Part shown: in pieces, positions 16,175-25,840 of the stretch
Position numbering within the stretch: position 1 is the stretch's first letter
Layout of the letters: every line of letters starts with the position of its first letter
NCBI GenBank assembly: GCA_019115305.1
Contig: DXDW01000187.1
Span: 1 to 36,563, forward strand
DNA from: Candidatus Anaerofilum excrementigallinarum
GTDB taxonomy: Bacteria; Bacillota; Clostridia; Oscillospirales; Ruminococcaceae
DNA: 36,563 nucleotides
Direction of reading: 5' to 3'
Made by a program: the position numbers and the translations under genes
The notes under the pieces: generated by a model
Seen by the model: the letters and a program-made list of their open reading frames with translations, nothing else
Database searches by the model: none
What the model was told of the DNA's origin: nothing

Positions 16175-17377
16175 TTATTTCAGGGTGAGGTCGTCCTCCA
16201 CCAACCCCTCCTGGGCCAGCATGTCCTTGAGCACCGTGATCTCGGTGGACACATCCAGCGCCATGTCGGCGTACAGGCTGTCCAGCAAATTCTCGTAGGC
16301 CCCGGTGAGGGTGTCCAGAATGCCGGGGATATCGCTGCGGATGGTGTCGATATTGACCCCCTCCACCGGCTGGTCGTCCACCTCGGTGTAGACCCGCAGC
16401 AGCTTGACGGTGGTGGGCAGGTAATAGCTGTTGAACTTGCGGATGCTGTTCTGCTGGCGGGGGTTCTGCTCCACCTGCTCGAAGATCTTCTCGCTGAGCA
16501 GCCGGATGTGGTCCACCTTGCCCCGGATCGACTCGTCGTCGATGAGCCGGCACAGCTGCTCCATCTGGACCAGATACCGCCGGCCGCCCTCCTGCTGGGC
16601 GGCAGCCTGCTGCTGCCGGGCCGCTTCCTGGGCCTGGCGGCTTTCCTCCTGCCGCCGGCGGCTCTCCTCCTGGGCGGCCTCGTAGGCTTCCATGCTGGTA
16701 AACACCTGGCCGCTCTCCTCGTCCAGCACCAGCTGGGGCAGCAGCTGCTTGTCCCGCAGCCGGCGCAGGTCACGCAAAGTCTTTTTCTCGTTCTGGCCGC
16801 TGGCCTGGCTCAGGCGCTGGAGAGAACAGGATTTCTGCCCTTCCAGCAGCGGCAGATACTGCTGGCCACGGCTGCAAAGGCCCCGGAGCAAAAATCCCCG
16901 CACCGACAAAACCGCCGCCCCCAGGGCCAGCAGCCCCAGACCGGCCGCCGCAAAGGGAGCCAGCACCACAACGGCCGCCAAAGCCACCGCCAGCCCCAGC
17001 ACCACGGTGCCCCAGCCATAGCCTCCCAGAGTGCCCAGAAACTGCCGGCTTTTCAGCCGGAAAGACCCCTGGGGCCGCCGGGAACGCCGGGTATAGGCCG
17101 GAGGGGCCGATTCGTAGGAGGTAACGGGGGTCTTTTTGCCCCGGGTCCAGGAGACACGGTATTCGGCGGGCTGACGGGGCGGATTTTCCTTTTTCTCGGC
17201 AGCGGTCTGCTGCAGAGAATCCCCTACCTCCCGGGCCACCGATTCCACCGCCTTGCCCACCTGGGACAGGCCCTTGTCCAGCTCCTTTTCCAGCCGCCGG
17301 CCCAGGCCCTTGAGCTGGCGGCCCAGCTCCTCGGGGTCAAAATCGTCGCTATAATCCTGTCTTTTCTTGTCGCTCAT
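16175..17377 (-). CDS. XpaC-like (5-bromo-4-chloroindolyl phosphate hydrolysis family) protein
   Basis: N-terminal charged/amphipathic region, two hydrophobic segments (GTVVLGLAVALAAVVVLAPFAAAGLGLLALGAAVLSV) and a C-terminal helical region typical of XpaC-like proteins. Confidence 0.7.
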   Translation of the reverse strand: MSDKKRQDYSDDFDPEELGRQLKGLGRRLEKELDKGLSQVGKAVESVAREVGDSLQQTAAEKKENPPRQPAEYRVSWTRGKKTPVTSYESAPPAYTRRSRRPQGSFRLKSRQFLGTLGGYGWGTVVLGLAVALAAVVVLAPFAAAGLGLLALGAAVLSVRGFLLRGLCSRGQQYLPLLEGQKSCSLQRLSQASGQNEKKTLRDLRRLRDKQLLPQLVLDEESGQVFTSMEAYEAAQEESRRRQEESRQAQEAARQQQAAAQQEGGRRYLVQMEQLCRLIDDESIRGKVDHIRLLSEKIFEQVEQNPRQQNSIRKFNSYYLPTTVKLLRVYTEVDDQPVEGVNIDTIRSDIPGILDTLTGAYENLLDSLYADMALDVSTEITVLKDMLAQEGLVEDDLTLK

Positions 17378-17949
17378 AGTTTCTTTTCCTTTTTATGGTC
17401 CGCATTTGTATCCGCCGGCAGAGCGCAGGCCACCTCCTGGGCGGCCGCCACCCGGCAGGCAAAAGCCCGGGCGGCCATGCGCAGCAGCCGGTTTCCCGGC
17501 CCGGCCGGCGGCGCCGGGGGCTGGGGCTGGCCCAGCATTTCGGCTGTGGCCGTGGCCAGAGCATGCTCGATCTCGGTACAGAACAGATCGTAGGCGGCCT
17601 GGCCACTTCCCTCCCGGCTGGTCTGCATCTGGATGGCCGTCTGGATCTGGGCGATGGGGAACAGCTCCTTGAGCAAAGTGATCACCACCAGATAGGCCAG
17701 ATGCCGCTGGTTGTACTTTTTCTTGTTGGGCTTGGGCATCAGTTCCAGCTTGACATAGTTGTTGACCATGGCCGGGGTGATGAGGTGCCGCTTTTCCAGA
17801 AACAGGCCCGACAGCCTGCCCTCCAAAAAGACGATCACCTGATCCATATAAAGCTCCAGTTCGGGCAGCTCCTGCCAGCGGGGCAGATGAAACTGCCCGG
17901 CCTCCCGGGCCCACTGTTCCAGCCGCTGTTCCATAGGTTCCTGCACCAT
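17374..17949 (-). CDS. DUF1836-like protein
   Basis: LPELELYMDQVIVFLEGRLSGLF..HLITPAMVNNYVKLELMPKPNKKKYNQRHLAYLVVITLLKELFPI; 4-bp overlap with the downstream gene. Confidence 0.75.
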   Translation of the reverse strand: MVQEPMEQRLEQWAREAGQFHLPRWQELPELELYMDQVIVFLEGRLSGLFLEKRHLITPAMVNNYVKLELMPKPNKKKYNQRHLAYLVVITLLKELFPIAQIQTAIQMQTSREGSGQAAYDLFCTEIEHALATATAEMLGQPQPPAPPAGPGNRLLRMAARAFACRVAAAQEVACALPADTNADHKKEKKL

Positions 17950-18134
17950 GCATCCCTCCTCCCACGCCCCCTTTTCAGGCAAGGGACGTATAAAATAATG
18001 ATACTACCACCGCCTTTCCCTGTCAAAGGGTATTGCCCCCTCAAATCCCGCCGGACTGCCCTTTTTCGCCCCGGTGTGGTATACTGGGCAGTAAACAGGC
18101 CCCAGGAGGCCCTATGCAAAGGAAGTGACGCCCT

Positions 18135-19238
18135 GTGAAAGGCTTTTTTCGCCGGATGCTGCCGGCATTGATTCTGGGCGCAGTGGGTGCGGCGGTACTG
18201 GCCGCCTACACCCTGCTGCGCCGCAGCCCCGCCGCCATGGCCGCCTGGCTGCAGACCATCGCCATGGGCTGGGGCCGCCGTGCCTCGGGGGTATGCGCGG
18301 TGTTCGGTTTTTCGGTGGCCGAACTCTGCTGGACTTTGGGGGTGCTGGGTCTCATCCTCTTTGTGGTTTTGGCGGTGCGGGCCGTCTGGCGCAGCCGGGG
18401 CCGCCGGTGGCGGGTGCTGGGCTGCCGGCTGCTGGCGCTGGGCTGCGCCGGGGTATTCATCTGGGCCGGCTACACCGCCTTTTGGGGCGTGGGCTACCTG
18501 GCTCCTTCCTTTTACTCCGCCCAGACCGGCCTGGAGGCCAAACCCGTTTCGGTGGAGCAATTGCAGCGCACCACCGCCCTGTTTGCCCAAGGGGCCAACT
18601 ACTACGCCGACCAGGTGGCCCGGGATGAGACGGGGCTGTTCAGCGAGGATCTTCTCGCTTTGTTTTCCCGCACCGACTCCCTCTACACCCAGCTGGAACA
18701 GCAGTTCCCCGCCCTGGCCGGGCCGGTGCGCCGGGCCAAGCCCATGTTTTACTCCCCGCTGATGAGCGCCTTGGGCTTCACCGGCTTTTATTTCCCCTTT
18801 ACCGGGGAGGCCAATGTCAACATCCATTCCCCCGGCTGCATGGTACCGGCCACCATCGCCCACGAGCTGGCCCACCAGCGGGGGGTGGTGTTTGAGGACG
18901 AGGCCAACTTCACCGGCATTGCGGCCTGTCTGTCCCAGCCCGACCCGGTGTTCCGCTACTCCGCCTGTCTTATGGGCTACATCCACCTGGCAAACGCCCT
19001 GTTGGCGGCTGATGCGGAGGCCTGGGAGGAGATATCGGGGAGTCTGAACCAGCTTGTGCTGCGGGATCTGGAGGACAACAACGCCTTCTGGGCCCGGTAC
19101 GACACCCCGGTGTCCGACGCCGCCGAGGGGGTCTACGAGGGCTTTCTCCAGAGCCACGGCGAAGAGCGGGGCATGCAGAGCTACGGCGCCTGTGTGGATC
19201 TGCTGGTGGCCTTTTACCAGGACGCCGACGCCCTGTAA
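18135..19238 (+). CDS. DUF3810-like membrane protein with HExxH-type motif
   Basis: N-terminal transmembrane segments and PATIAHELAHQRGVVFEDEANFTGIAACLSQPDPVFRYSACLMGYI. Confidence 0.82.
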   Translation: MKGFFRRMLPALILGAVGAAVLAAYTLLRRSPAAMAAWLQTIAMGWGRRASGVCAVFGFSVAELCWTLGVLGLILFVVLAVRAVWRSRGRRWRVLGCRLLALGCAGVFIWAGYTAFWGVGYLAPSFYSAQTGLEAKPVSVEQLQRTTALFAQGANYYADQVARDETGLFSEDLLALFSRTDSLYTQLEQQFPALAGPVRRAKPMFYSPLMSALGFTGFYFPFTGEANVNIHSPGCMVPATIAHELAHQRGVVFEDEANFTGIAACLSQPDPVFRYSACLMGYIHLANALLAADAEAWEEISGSLNQLVLRDLEDNNAFWARYDTPVSDAAEGVYEGFLQSHGEERGMQSYGACVDLLVAFYQDADAL

Positions 19239-19490
19239 ACCGGCATTTTCCGCCGAAAAGAGGGGCCTGTCCCTGCCTGGGGGCGGGTTGACGGGCCCCG
19301 AGAGGGCCGGGGACAAAATTTATTTTTTTGCCCCCGGCCAAACCATCTTGACAATCCGGTTTTGTGTTGTATCATTTTTGAGGTGGACGGCGTGCCGCCT
19401 CTTTTTTTGGGCTTTTTCGGCGCTGCCGCTCCCCTGTTCCGCAACGATGTATTTATAATAAGTAGTATCTAGAGAAGGCAGGCATATTTT

Positions 19491-20831
19491 ATGGTTACCT
19501 CCATGACAAGCGGTTCTCCCGCCAAACTGATTTTTCTTTTCACGGTTCCGCTGTTTATCGGCAACCTGTTCCAACAGCTGTACAACATGGCCGATACCTT
19601 CATCGTGGGCCGTACCTTGGGCGTGAACGCCCTGGCCGCCGTGGGCTGTACCGGCAGCCTGATGTTTTTGATCATCGGCTTCGCCCAGGGTCTTTCCTCC
19701 GGCTTTTCCATCCTCACGGCCCAGCGGTTCGGCGCCAAGGATGAGGCCGGCGTCCAGCGCAGCTTTGTGGCCAGCCTGGTGCTGGGCGGCATCATCGGCC
19801 TGGTGCTCACGGTGGTCAGCGTGGCCTTTGCCCGGCAGATGCTGGTGATGCTCCAGACCCCCGCCGAGATTCTGGACGACGCCTTTTCCTATATGATCGT
19901 GGTGTTTGCCGGCATTCTGGCCACCATGCTGTTCAACGTGCTGTCCAACGTGCTGCGGGCTCTGGGCGATTCCCGCACCCCTCTGCTGTTTTTGTCGGTG
20001 GGCTGTGTTTTTAACATCGTTCTGGACCTGATCCTGATCCTCTTCACCCCCCTGGGGGTCATGGGCGCCGGCGTGGCCACCGTGGCCGCCCAGCTGTTCA
20101 GCGGGCTGGCCTGCCTGTGGTACATTGCCAAGCGGTTCCCCATTCTGCGACTTTCCCGCCAGGACTGGAAGCTCACCCGCCACGACGTGGTGCAGCATCT
20201 GCGCATCGGTCTGCCCATCGCCTTCCAGACCTCCATCATCGCCATCGGCTCGCTGATTCTGCAGTTTGTCCTCAACGGTCTGGGCAGCGTTTCGGTGGCG
20301 GCCTTCACCGCCGCCAGCAAGCTGGAAGGTCTGGGCAGCCTGCCTCTGACGAGCGTGGGCGTGGCCACCGGCACCTTTGTGGCCCAGAACTACGGCGCGG
20401 GCCAGATCCACCGCATCCGCACCGGCGTGCTTCAGGCCGGCGGCATGGCCCTGGCCTTTTCGGCGGTGATGGGCGCGGTGTTCATCGCCTTCGGCGCCCC
20501 TCTGAGCAGCCTGTTCATCGAGGGCCAGCCCCAGGCCATGGAGCTCGCGGCCATCTATCTGCGGGTGACCGGCATCTGTCTGTGGGTGCTGGGTCTGCTG
20601 TTTCTCTTCCGCTACACCCTCCAGGGTCTGGGCCAGAGCTTCGTGCCCACCTTTGCAGGGGTGATGGAGCTGGTGATGCGCAGCGTGGGCTCCCTGGTGC
20701 TGGTGGCGCCCCTGGGCTTTACCGGCGCCTGCATCAGCAACGTGTCGGCCTGGGTGGGCAGCGCCGTGCCCCTCACCATCGCCTTTTTCCTCACCATGCG
20801 CCATCTGTCCTATATCCGCGGCCAGCGCTGA
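19491..20831 (+). CDS. MATE family efflux transporter
   Basis: LIFLFTVPLFIGNLFQQLYNMADTFIVGRTLGVNALAAVGCTGSLMFLIIGFAQGLSSGFSILTAQRFGA. Confidence 0.94.
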   Translation: MVTSMTSGSPAKLIFLFTVPLFIGNLFQQLYNMADTFIVGRTLGVNALAAVGCTGSLMFLIIGFAQGLSSGFSILTAQRFGAKDEAGVQRSFVASLVLGGIIGLVLTVVSVAFARQMLVMLQTPAEILDDAFSYMIVVFAGILATMLFNVLSNVLRALGDSRTPLLFLSVGCVFNIVLDLILILFTPLGVMGAGVATVAAQLFSGLACLWYIAKRFPILRLSRQDWKLTRHDVVQHLRIGLPIAFQTSIIAIGSLILQFVLNGLGSVSVAAFTAASKLEGLGSLPLTSVGVATGTFVAQNYGAGQIHRIRTGVLQAGGMALAFSAVMGAVFIAFGAPLSSLFIEGQPQAMELAAIYLRVTGICLWVLGLLFLFRYTLQGLGQSFVPTFAGVMELVMRSVGSLVLVAPLGFTGACISNVSAWVGSAVPLTIAFFLTMRHLSYIRGQR

Positions 20832-20844
20832 TCCGACTTTCTTT

Positions 20845-20888
20845 TCCCCTTCCGCCTCTGTTTATGGGGCGCGGAAGGGGATTTTTTT
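20845..20888 (+). terminator. intrinsic terminator
   Basis: ccccttccgc...gcggaagggg followed by attttttt. Confidence 0.8.
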
Positions 20889-20926
20889 GTTGCCGGAGCA
20901 TCAAAAAGTCCTGTAAAAGGCCCCGG

Positions 20927-20959
20927 GTTATGTAAAGGTTATGTAAAGTTTGAGTAATA
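20927..20959 (+). promoter_or_regulatory. candidate Pho box (11-bp tandem repeats)
   Basis: GTTATGTAAAG GTTATGTAAAG tttgagtaata: two perfect and one degenerate 11-bp unit upstream of the Na/Pi cotransporter. Confidence 0.65.
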
Positions 20960-21073
20960 ACTTTACCAAATCCATTGCAAGATTTCCCCCTTTGCTGTCA
21001 TAATAATAACTGTTCTGAGCAAAAAAACGACAGAGAATTTGCGGCGAATGGGCCCGCAAAAGGAGAGAATCGT

Positions 21074-22681
21074 ATGCAATTGGAAGATATTTTCACACTG
21101 CTGGGCGGCCTTGCCCTGTTTTTGTACGGCATGCAGATCATGTCCAACGGCCTGGAAGTGGCCGCTGGCGACCGGCTGCGCTCCATTTTGGAAAAACTCA
21201 CCAGCCGCCGCTGGCTGGGCGTTCTGGTGGGCGCCGGCATCACTGCTATCATCCAGTCCTCTTCTGCCACCACGGTCATGGTGGTCGGCTTTGTAAACTC
21301 CGGTCTGATGACCCTCACCCAGGCGGTGGGCGTGATCATGGGCGCCAATATCGGCACCACCATCACCGGCCTGATGATCGCTCTGGACGTGGGTCTCATC
21401 GCCCCTCTGTTCGCCTTTGGCGGCGTGGCCATCACCATGTTTGCCAAAAAGCAGCGGGTGATCTGCATCGGCCAGATCATGGCCGGTCTGGGCATTCTGT
21501 TTATCGGCATGAACCTCATGAGCTCCTCCATGGAGCCCCTGCGTGACTATCCGCCCTTTGTCAATATGCTGGCCAGCTTCTCCAATCCTCTGCTGGGCAT
21601 TCTGGCGGGCGCGGCCTTCACCGCCATCATCCAGTCCTCTTCGGCCAGCATCGGTATCCTGCAGGCTCTGGCCCTGTCCGGTGTCATCGGCCTGGAAAAC
21701 GCCGTGTTCGTGCTGTTCGGCCAGAACATCGGCACCTGCATCACCGCGGTACTGGCCAGCCTCAGCGCCAACCGGGCCGCCAAGCGCACCACTTTGATCC
21801 ACCTGATGTTCAACTGCATCGGCACCGCCATCTTCACCATCATCTGCATCTTCTTCCCCTTTGTTTCCATGATGCAGAATATGCTGCCCGGTGACGTGGT
21901 CGGCCAGATCGCCGCCACCCATGTGGTCTTCAACATCGTCACCACTCTGGTTCTGTTCCCCTTCGGCAACCTGCTGGCCAAGGCTGTCTGCCGCATCCTG
22001 CCGGATGCCTCGGCGAAGGACAAGCTTGCCAGCATGAACATGATCGACGAGCACGGCGTGGGCTCCACCGCCATCTTTATCCGCCAGCTCCGCGACCAGC
22101 TGGGCCAGATGTACGCTTTGGCCCGCAGCAATGTTTCCCTCTCCTTCGACGCCCTGCTGCAGCGGGACAAGTCCCTGCTGGACAAGGTGACCGCCCAGGA
22201 GGACGAGATCGACCGCTTTAACGCCGATATCATCAAGCGCATCGGCCACGCCTCCACCCACGAGATGAGCGCCCAGGACTCCGAGACCCTCAACCGGCTT
22301 CTGGTGCTGAGCAGCAACATCGAACGCATCGGCGACCACGCCATGAACATGGCCGAGTACCTCCAGCCCCTGGAAAAGCACCATGTGGATCTGGACAAGA
22401 TCACCACCGAGGAGCTGCGGGGCCTGAAAGAGCTGGTGACCAAGGCTCTAAACACCATCGACATCGAGGCTTCAGTCCACGAGGAAGGCCCCCTGCAGGC
22501 AGTGAGCGACATGGAGACCGAAAGCGACTCTCTGAGCAAGAAGTTCCGCCGGGCCCAGATCCAGCGTCTGCGGGACGGCGAAAGCGACGCCGAGCTGAGC
22601 ATCCTGTACAGCGAGATGCTCACCGACGTGGAGCGTATGCTGGACCACACCCTGAACATCGCCGAGGCCGTCTACGCCTGA
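21074..22681 (+). CDS. Na/Pi cotransporter family protein with PhoU-like C-terminus
   Basis: LGGLALFLYGMQIMSNGLEVAAGDRLRSILEKLTSRRWLGVLVGAGITAIIQSSSATTVMVVGFVNSGLM and second AAFTAIIQSSSASIGILQAL QSSS motif; C-terminal helical PhoU-like region. Confidence 0.94.
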   Translation: MQLEDIFTLLGGLALFLYGMQIMSNGLEVAAGDRLRSILEKLTSRRWLGVLVGAGITAIIQSSSATTVMVVGFVNSGLMTLTQAVGVIMGANIGTTITGLMIALDVGLIAPLFAFGGVAITMFAKKQRVICIGQIMAGLGILFIGMNLMSSSMEPLRDYPPFVNMLASFSNPLLGILAGAAFTAIIQSSSASIGILQALALSGVIGLENAVFVLFGQNIGTCITAVLASLSANRAAKRTTLIHLMFNCIGTAIFTIICIFFPFVSMMQNMLPGDVVGQIAATHVVFNIVTTLVLFPFGNLLAKAVCRILPDASAKDKLASMNMIDEHGVGSTAIFIRQLRDQLGQMYALARSNVSLSFDALLQRDKSLLDKVTAQEDEIDRFNADIIKRIGHASTHEMSAQDSETLNRLLVLSSNIERIGDHAMNMAEYLQPLEKHHVDLDKITTEELRGLKELVTKALNTIDIEASVHEEGPLQAVSDMETESDSLSKKFRRAQIQRLRDGESDAELSILYSEMLTDVERMLDHTLNIAEAVYA

Positions 22682-22700
22682 TCCCCTTTTGAGAAAACAC

Positions 22701-22756
22701 AAAGCCGCCTTCCGGTTTTCCCCATTTACGGGAACCGGAGGGCGGCCTTTTTTGTT
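22701..22756. terminator. bidirectional intrinsic terminator
   Basis: aaagccgccttccggtt...aaccggagggcggccttttttg between convergent genes. Confidence 0.8.
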
Positions 22757-22760
22757 TTGT

Positions 22761-23705
22761 TCAGCGCAGCAGGGCGCTGTTGGAGGCGATCCAGTCGCTG
22801 TACAAGAACAGCACGTCCTGGTCGGAAAACTCGATATAGTCCTCCACCAGAGAGGAATGGATGAACCGCAGATCAAAGATGGTGATGCGGCTGTAACTTT
22901 CGCAGAGCAGCGGCGCCAGGCTGCTGGCGAAGGAATCCCCGAAGATCACCAGCTGGCGGTCGGTTTCGGCCTGGGGGCTCTCGATGACAAGATAGGGCGT
23001 GATGCCCGACAGGAACAGCCCGTAGGGGGTGGAGGAATCCAGCTTGGCGGTGTCGTAGACCGTGTGGGCGGCGTCCTCCTTGTAGTTGTCCACCTGGGCA
23101 TCGTCGGTGGCGTCGCTGGTGAGCCAGACCAGCTGTTCGGCGGCGGGGCGGGGCAGCTTGCGCACCAGGTCGCCGGAGAATTCGGCGGTGTGGGGGGTGA
23201 ATTCTTCCAACTTCACCGCAAAATCCATGGCTTCCCCCAGAGTGTCCAGCACCGGCTGGAGGGCGTCCTGCCGCCAATGGCGGTCGGTGCGCAGATAGCT
23301 GTCCAGCTGCAAAGCGCCGGAAAGGTCGATGGCGGTCATGCCGCTTTGGGCCAGCTGCTGGGCTGCCCGCTGCCAGAAGGCCTCGTGGTCCAGGGTGGGA
23401 TAGCCCTCCTGCCGCACATACCAGCCCTTGTCCGGCACCAGGGCCCAGTATACCCGGTTGTCGTCAGAGAGCATCCCCTGCAGGGTCTGCAATTTGGCGG
23501 CGAAAGCATCGGCGGCGGAGTCCTCCACCGGTTCCAGGGCCTCGAACCAGTGGTCCCCTACCTGGTAGATCCCGTTTTCATCGGGAAGCTTGGCCAGCCG
23601 GCGGTACCAGGCCAGAGCCGGCTGATACAAAAGGGCAGCCGCCCCCACCGCCGCCAGGGCGATGACAGCGGCTGCCGCCAGCTTCCTTTTTGAGATGCCG
23701 CGCAT
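22761..23705 (-). CDS. DHHW/AlgX-like SGNH-type protein
   Basis: Signal anchor, YLRTDRHWRQDALQPVLDTL motif, LVIFGDSFASSLAPLLCESYSRITIFDLRFIHSSLVEDYIEFSDQDVLFLYSD typical of the AlgX/AlgJ SGNH-like group; start overlaps upstream stop (TGATG). Confidence 0.72.
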   Translation of the reverse strand: MRGISKRKLAAAAVIALAAVGAAALLYQPALAWYRRLAKLPDENGIYQVGDHWFEALEPVEDSAADAFAAKLQTLQGMLSDDNRVYWALVPDKGWYVRQEGYPTLDHEAFWQRAAQQLAQSGMTAIDLSGALQLDSYLRTDRHWRQDALQPVLDTLGEAMDFAVKLEEFTPHTAEFSGDLVRKLPRPAAEQLVWLTSDATDDAQVDNYKEDAAHTVYDTAKLDSSTPYGLFLSGITPYLVIESPQAETDRQLVIFGDSFASSLAPLLCESYSRITIFDLRFIHSSLVEDYIEFSDQDVLFLYSDWIASNSALLR

Positions 23706-24193
23706 CACTCGGTCTCCAGGGCCTGGAAGTTGGCCACGATCTGGTCGGCCAGGTCGGTGCCGGACATCACCAGCAGCACCAGGTCACCCCGCTGCTCCAC
23801 GACCTTCTTTTCGGCCTCCACGCAGATCCACTTGCGGGGGTCGGCGTTCTCCTCCACAGCCTTGGCAAGCTCCTCGGCAGCGGCGGCGTCCTCGGCCCGC
23901 AGCAGGCAGACCGAATGGGCCACGGCGTTGATCATGGCGTCGCTGGACAGGCCTTCCTTGAAGTCGGAGGCGGGCACGCCCACAAAGCTCTCGGCGTTGT
24001 CGGCGGTGAGTTCGGTGTTGGCCACCATGGGCATGTTGTTCTCATCGATGCCCTCGTACAGCTTTTCCATGATCTCCTCCAAAGTGCCGGGGATGTTGCC
24101 GCCGGCGGCAGCGGAGGAAGAGGAAGAAGCGCCGCAGCCCGCGAACAGGGCCAGCAGCAAGGTGCAAACCAGAACCAAAGACAGCTTTTTCAT
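23705..24193 (-). CDS. putative lipoprotein, DUF4358-like
   Basis: MKKLSLVLVCTLLLALFAGCGASSSSSAAAGG lipobox; IMEKLYEGI..CLLRAEDAAAAEELAKAVEENADPRKWICVEAEKKVV. Confidence 0.7.
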   Translation of the reverse strand: MKKLSLVLVCTLLLALFAGCGASSSSSAAAGGNIPGTLEEIMEKLYEGIDENNMPMVANTELTADNAESFVGVPASDFKEGLSSDAMINAVAHSVCLLRAEDAAAAEELAKAVEENADPRKWICVEAEKKVVEQRGDLVLLVMSGTDLADQIVANFQALETE

Positions 24194-24293
24194 ATGCAAT
24201 TACTCCTTTTGTTTGCCGGGTCTGCCGGCGTTGTGAAAATCGATGGCCGCGGGCGGCGGCCGCATGGGGTAAGGAGACGGGCTACCGATACTA

Positions 24294-24896
24294 TTACCCG
24301 CCCAGAGCCGAAAGATACACCGTTTCCCCCTGGCTTTCCAGTTTCCAGGCGGGCTGGATATATCCTCCGCCGGCCAGATAGACCAGCCGGGGCTGGGTGT
24401 CGGACTGGGCCAGTCCGGCCAGGGCCAAAGCGTCCGCGGCCGAAACCGTGTCATATTCCCCCAGCAGCGCCGGCTCTGCGTCGGTCTGCTCCCAGACCGG
24501 CAGGGTCTCGGGCAGATCTTCCTGCTCCAGCAAAGCGGCGATGTCCGGGTCGGGGACGTCGGTTTCCTGGACGTCTGCGGGCAGACAGCCGGGCACAAAT
24601 CCCGCCTCAGCCATGGCCATCCGGGGCATGGCCGCCAGAGCCTGCGGGGCCGAATCCTGCACAGCGCTTTGCTCGCTTTGGGCGGGAGCGGTGGAAATTC
24701 CGTCGGACAGAGACAGGGAAAGCACCGCAGCCAGACACACCGCCGCGGCGGCGGCCACCGGCAGCCCCCGCCGCCACACTGTCAGCCGGGGCTTTTGGGG
24801 AGCCGCTGCGGCCATTTTGGCCAGGGTATCGGCCTTCCAGTTCTCGCTGGCCTGTACCTTGTCCATGGCCTGGCGGTAGATATCCTCATACCTCAT
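24294..24896 (-). CDS. putative anti-sigma factor / membrane protein
   Basis: Single TM segment (GLPVAAAAAVCLAAVLSLSLS) after a cytoplasmic N-terminus; overlaps the 3' end of the ECF sigma gene. Confidence 0.6.
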   Translation of the reverse strand: MRYEDIYRQAMDKVQASENWKADTLAKMAAAAPQKPRLTVWRRGLPVAAAAAVCLAAVLSLSLSDGISTAPAQSEQSAVQDSAPQALAAMPRMAMAEAGFVPGCLPADVQETDVPDPDIAALLEQEDLPETLPVWEQTDAEPALLGEYDTVSAADALALAGLAQSDTQPRLVYLAGGGYIQPAWKLESQGETVYLSALGG

Positions 24897-25374
24897 CGGC
24901 GAACTCTCCTTTCAGCGTTTGCTGCAGCTTTGCACGGGCCCGGGCCAGCTGGCTGAGCACCGTGTTGGGGCTGCGCTGGAGCAGGCGGCCGATCTCGGCG
25001 GCGGTGTAGCCCTCTATGTAATGGAGATACACCACCTGGCGGTACTTCAAAGGAAGCTCCGCCACCGCGTCCAACACAATGTTTTCCTGGGGGGTGAAGG
25101 GCGCCGGCAAAGTGTCCTCCAGATCGGCCCGGTGACGCATCCAGGCGCTGGTGAGATGACTTTTGCTGCGGTTGATGGTGGCCCGCAGCAGCCAAGCCTT
25201 CTGATGGGCCGCGTTTTCAAACCGGGGCGCCTTGCGCACCAGAGTGAGAAACACCTCCTGGGCAATATCCTCGGCGTCCTGGCGGTTTTTCACCATGCCA
25301 AAGGCCGCCCGCACCACCATATCCCCGTACACTTCCAGGGCCTGCTCCAAAGGCAGGGCAGCTTGGTCGTCCAT
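24886..25374 (-). CDS. ECF RNA polymerase sigma factor
   Basis: YGDMVVRAAFGMVKNRQDAEDIAQEVFLTLVRKAPRF (region 2) and ELPLKYRQVVYLHYIEGYTAAEIGRLLQRSPNTVLSQLARARAKLQ (region 4). Confidence 0.93.
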   Translation of the reverse strand: MDDQAALPLEQALEVYGDMVVRAAFGMVKNRQDAEDIAQEVFLTLVRKAPRFENAAHQKAWLLRATINRSKSHLTSAWMRHRADLEDTLPAPFTPQENIVLDAVAELPLKYRQVVYLHYIEGYTAAEIGRLLQRSPNTVLSQLARARAKLQQTLKGEFADEV

Positions 25375-25704
25375 TCCGCCGCCTCCTTACATACGAAATA
25401 CAAAATAGCTCCCCCTATTATTGCAAAAAAAAATAAAAAAGGCAATCAAACCGGCCCTTTCCCGCCAAAAAAGGAGAAAAAGGGGCCTGTGGGCCCGCAC
25501 GAGGGAGAAAAAGAGGTGCATCCCCTTCCCCGGCCGGTGTTCTGCGCCCCGGCCCCCACAGCTCCGAAAGGCCGCAATATCCCCCAAAAAGCGCGCGGCG
25601 CGGCGGCAGCGACCCCCGGCCCGCGGCGCTTCAACCGGAGGACCGGCGGACGGAAAATCCGCCCAAAACCGCCCTCCAAGGTCAAAAAGCGCCTAAAACC
25701 GCCT

Positions 25705-25733
25705 TTGTGAAAACTGTGAAATTTCGGTATACT
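25705..25733 (+). promoter_or_regulatory. putative promoter for hflKC-like genes
   Basis: TTGTGA, 17-nt spacer, TATACT. Confidence 0.6.
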
Positions 25734-25840
25734 GTATCCATACCAAGGCGCGGAAGGCCGCGCCCCCCACACCAAAGACGCACCGCCCCGGGCTGGCACA
25801 GGGCGGACGGGCTTTGTACAAATCCAAGGAGGAACAATCC

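Noticed and set aside
25380-25800. ORFs (25421..25696 and others) in the purine-rich gap before the hflK-like gene, and a 30-bp-spaced near-repeat cgcccaaaaccgccct/cgcctaaaaccgcctt (25660, 25690)
   Set aside because: No ribosome-binding site or domain and biased R/P/K composition; the repeat is only two short imperfect copies near a promoter.
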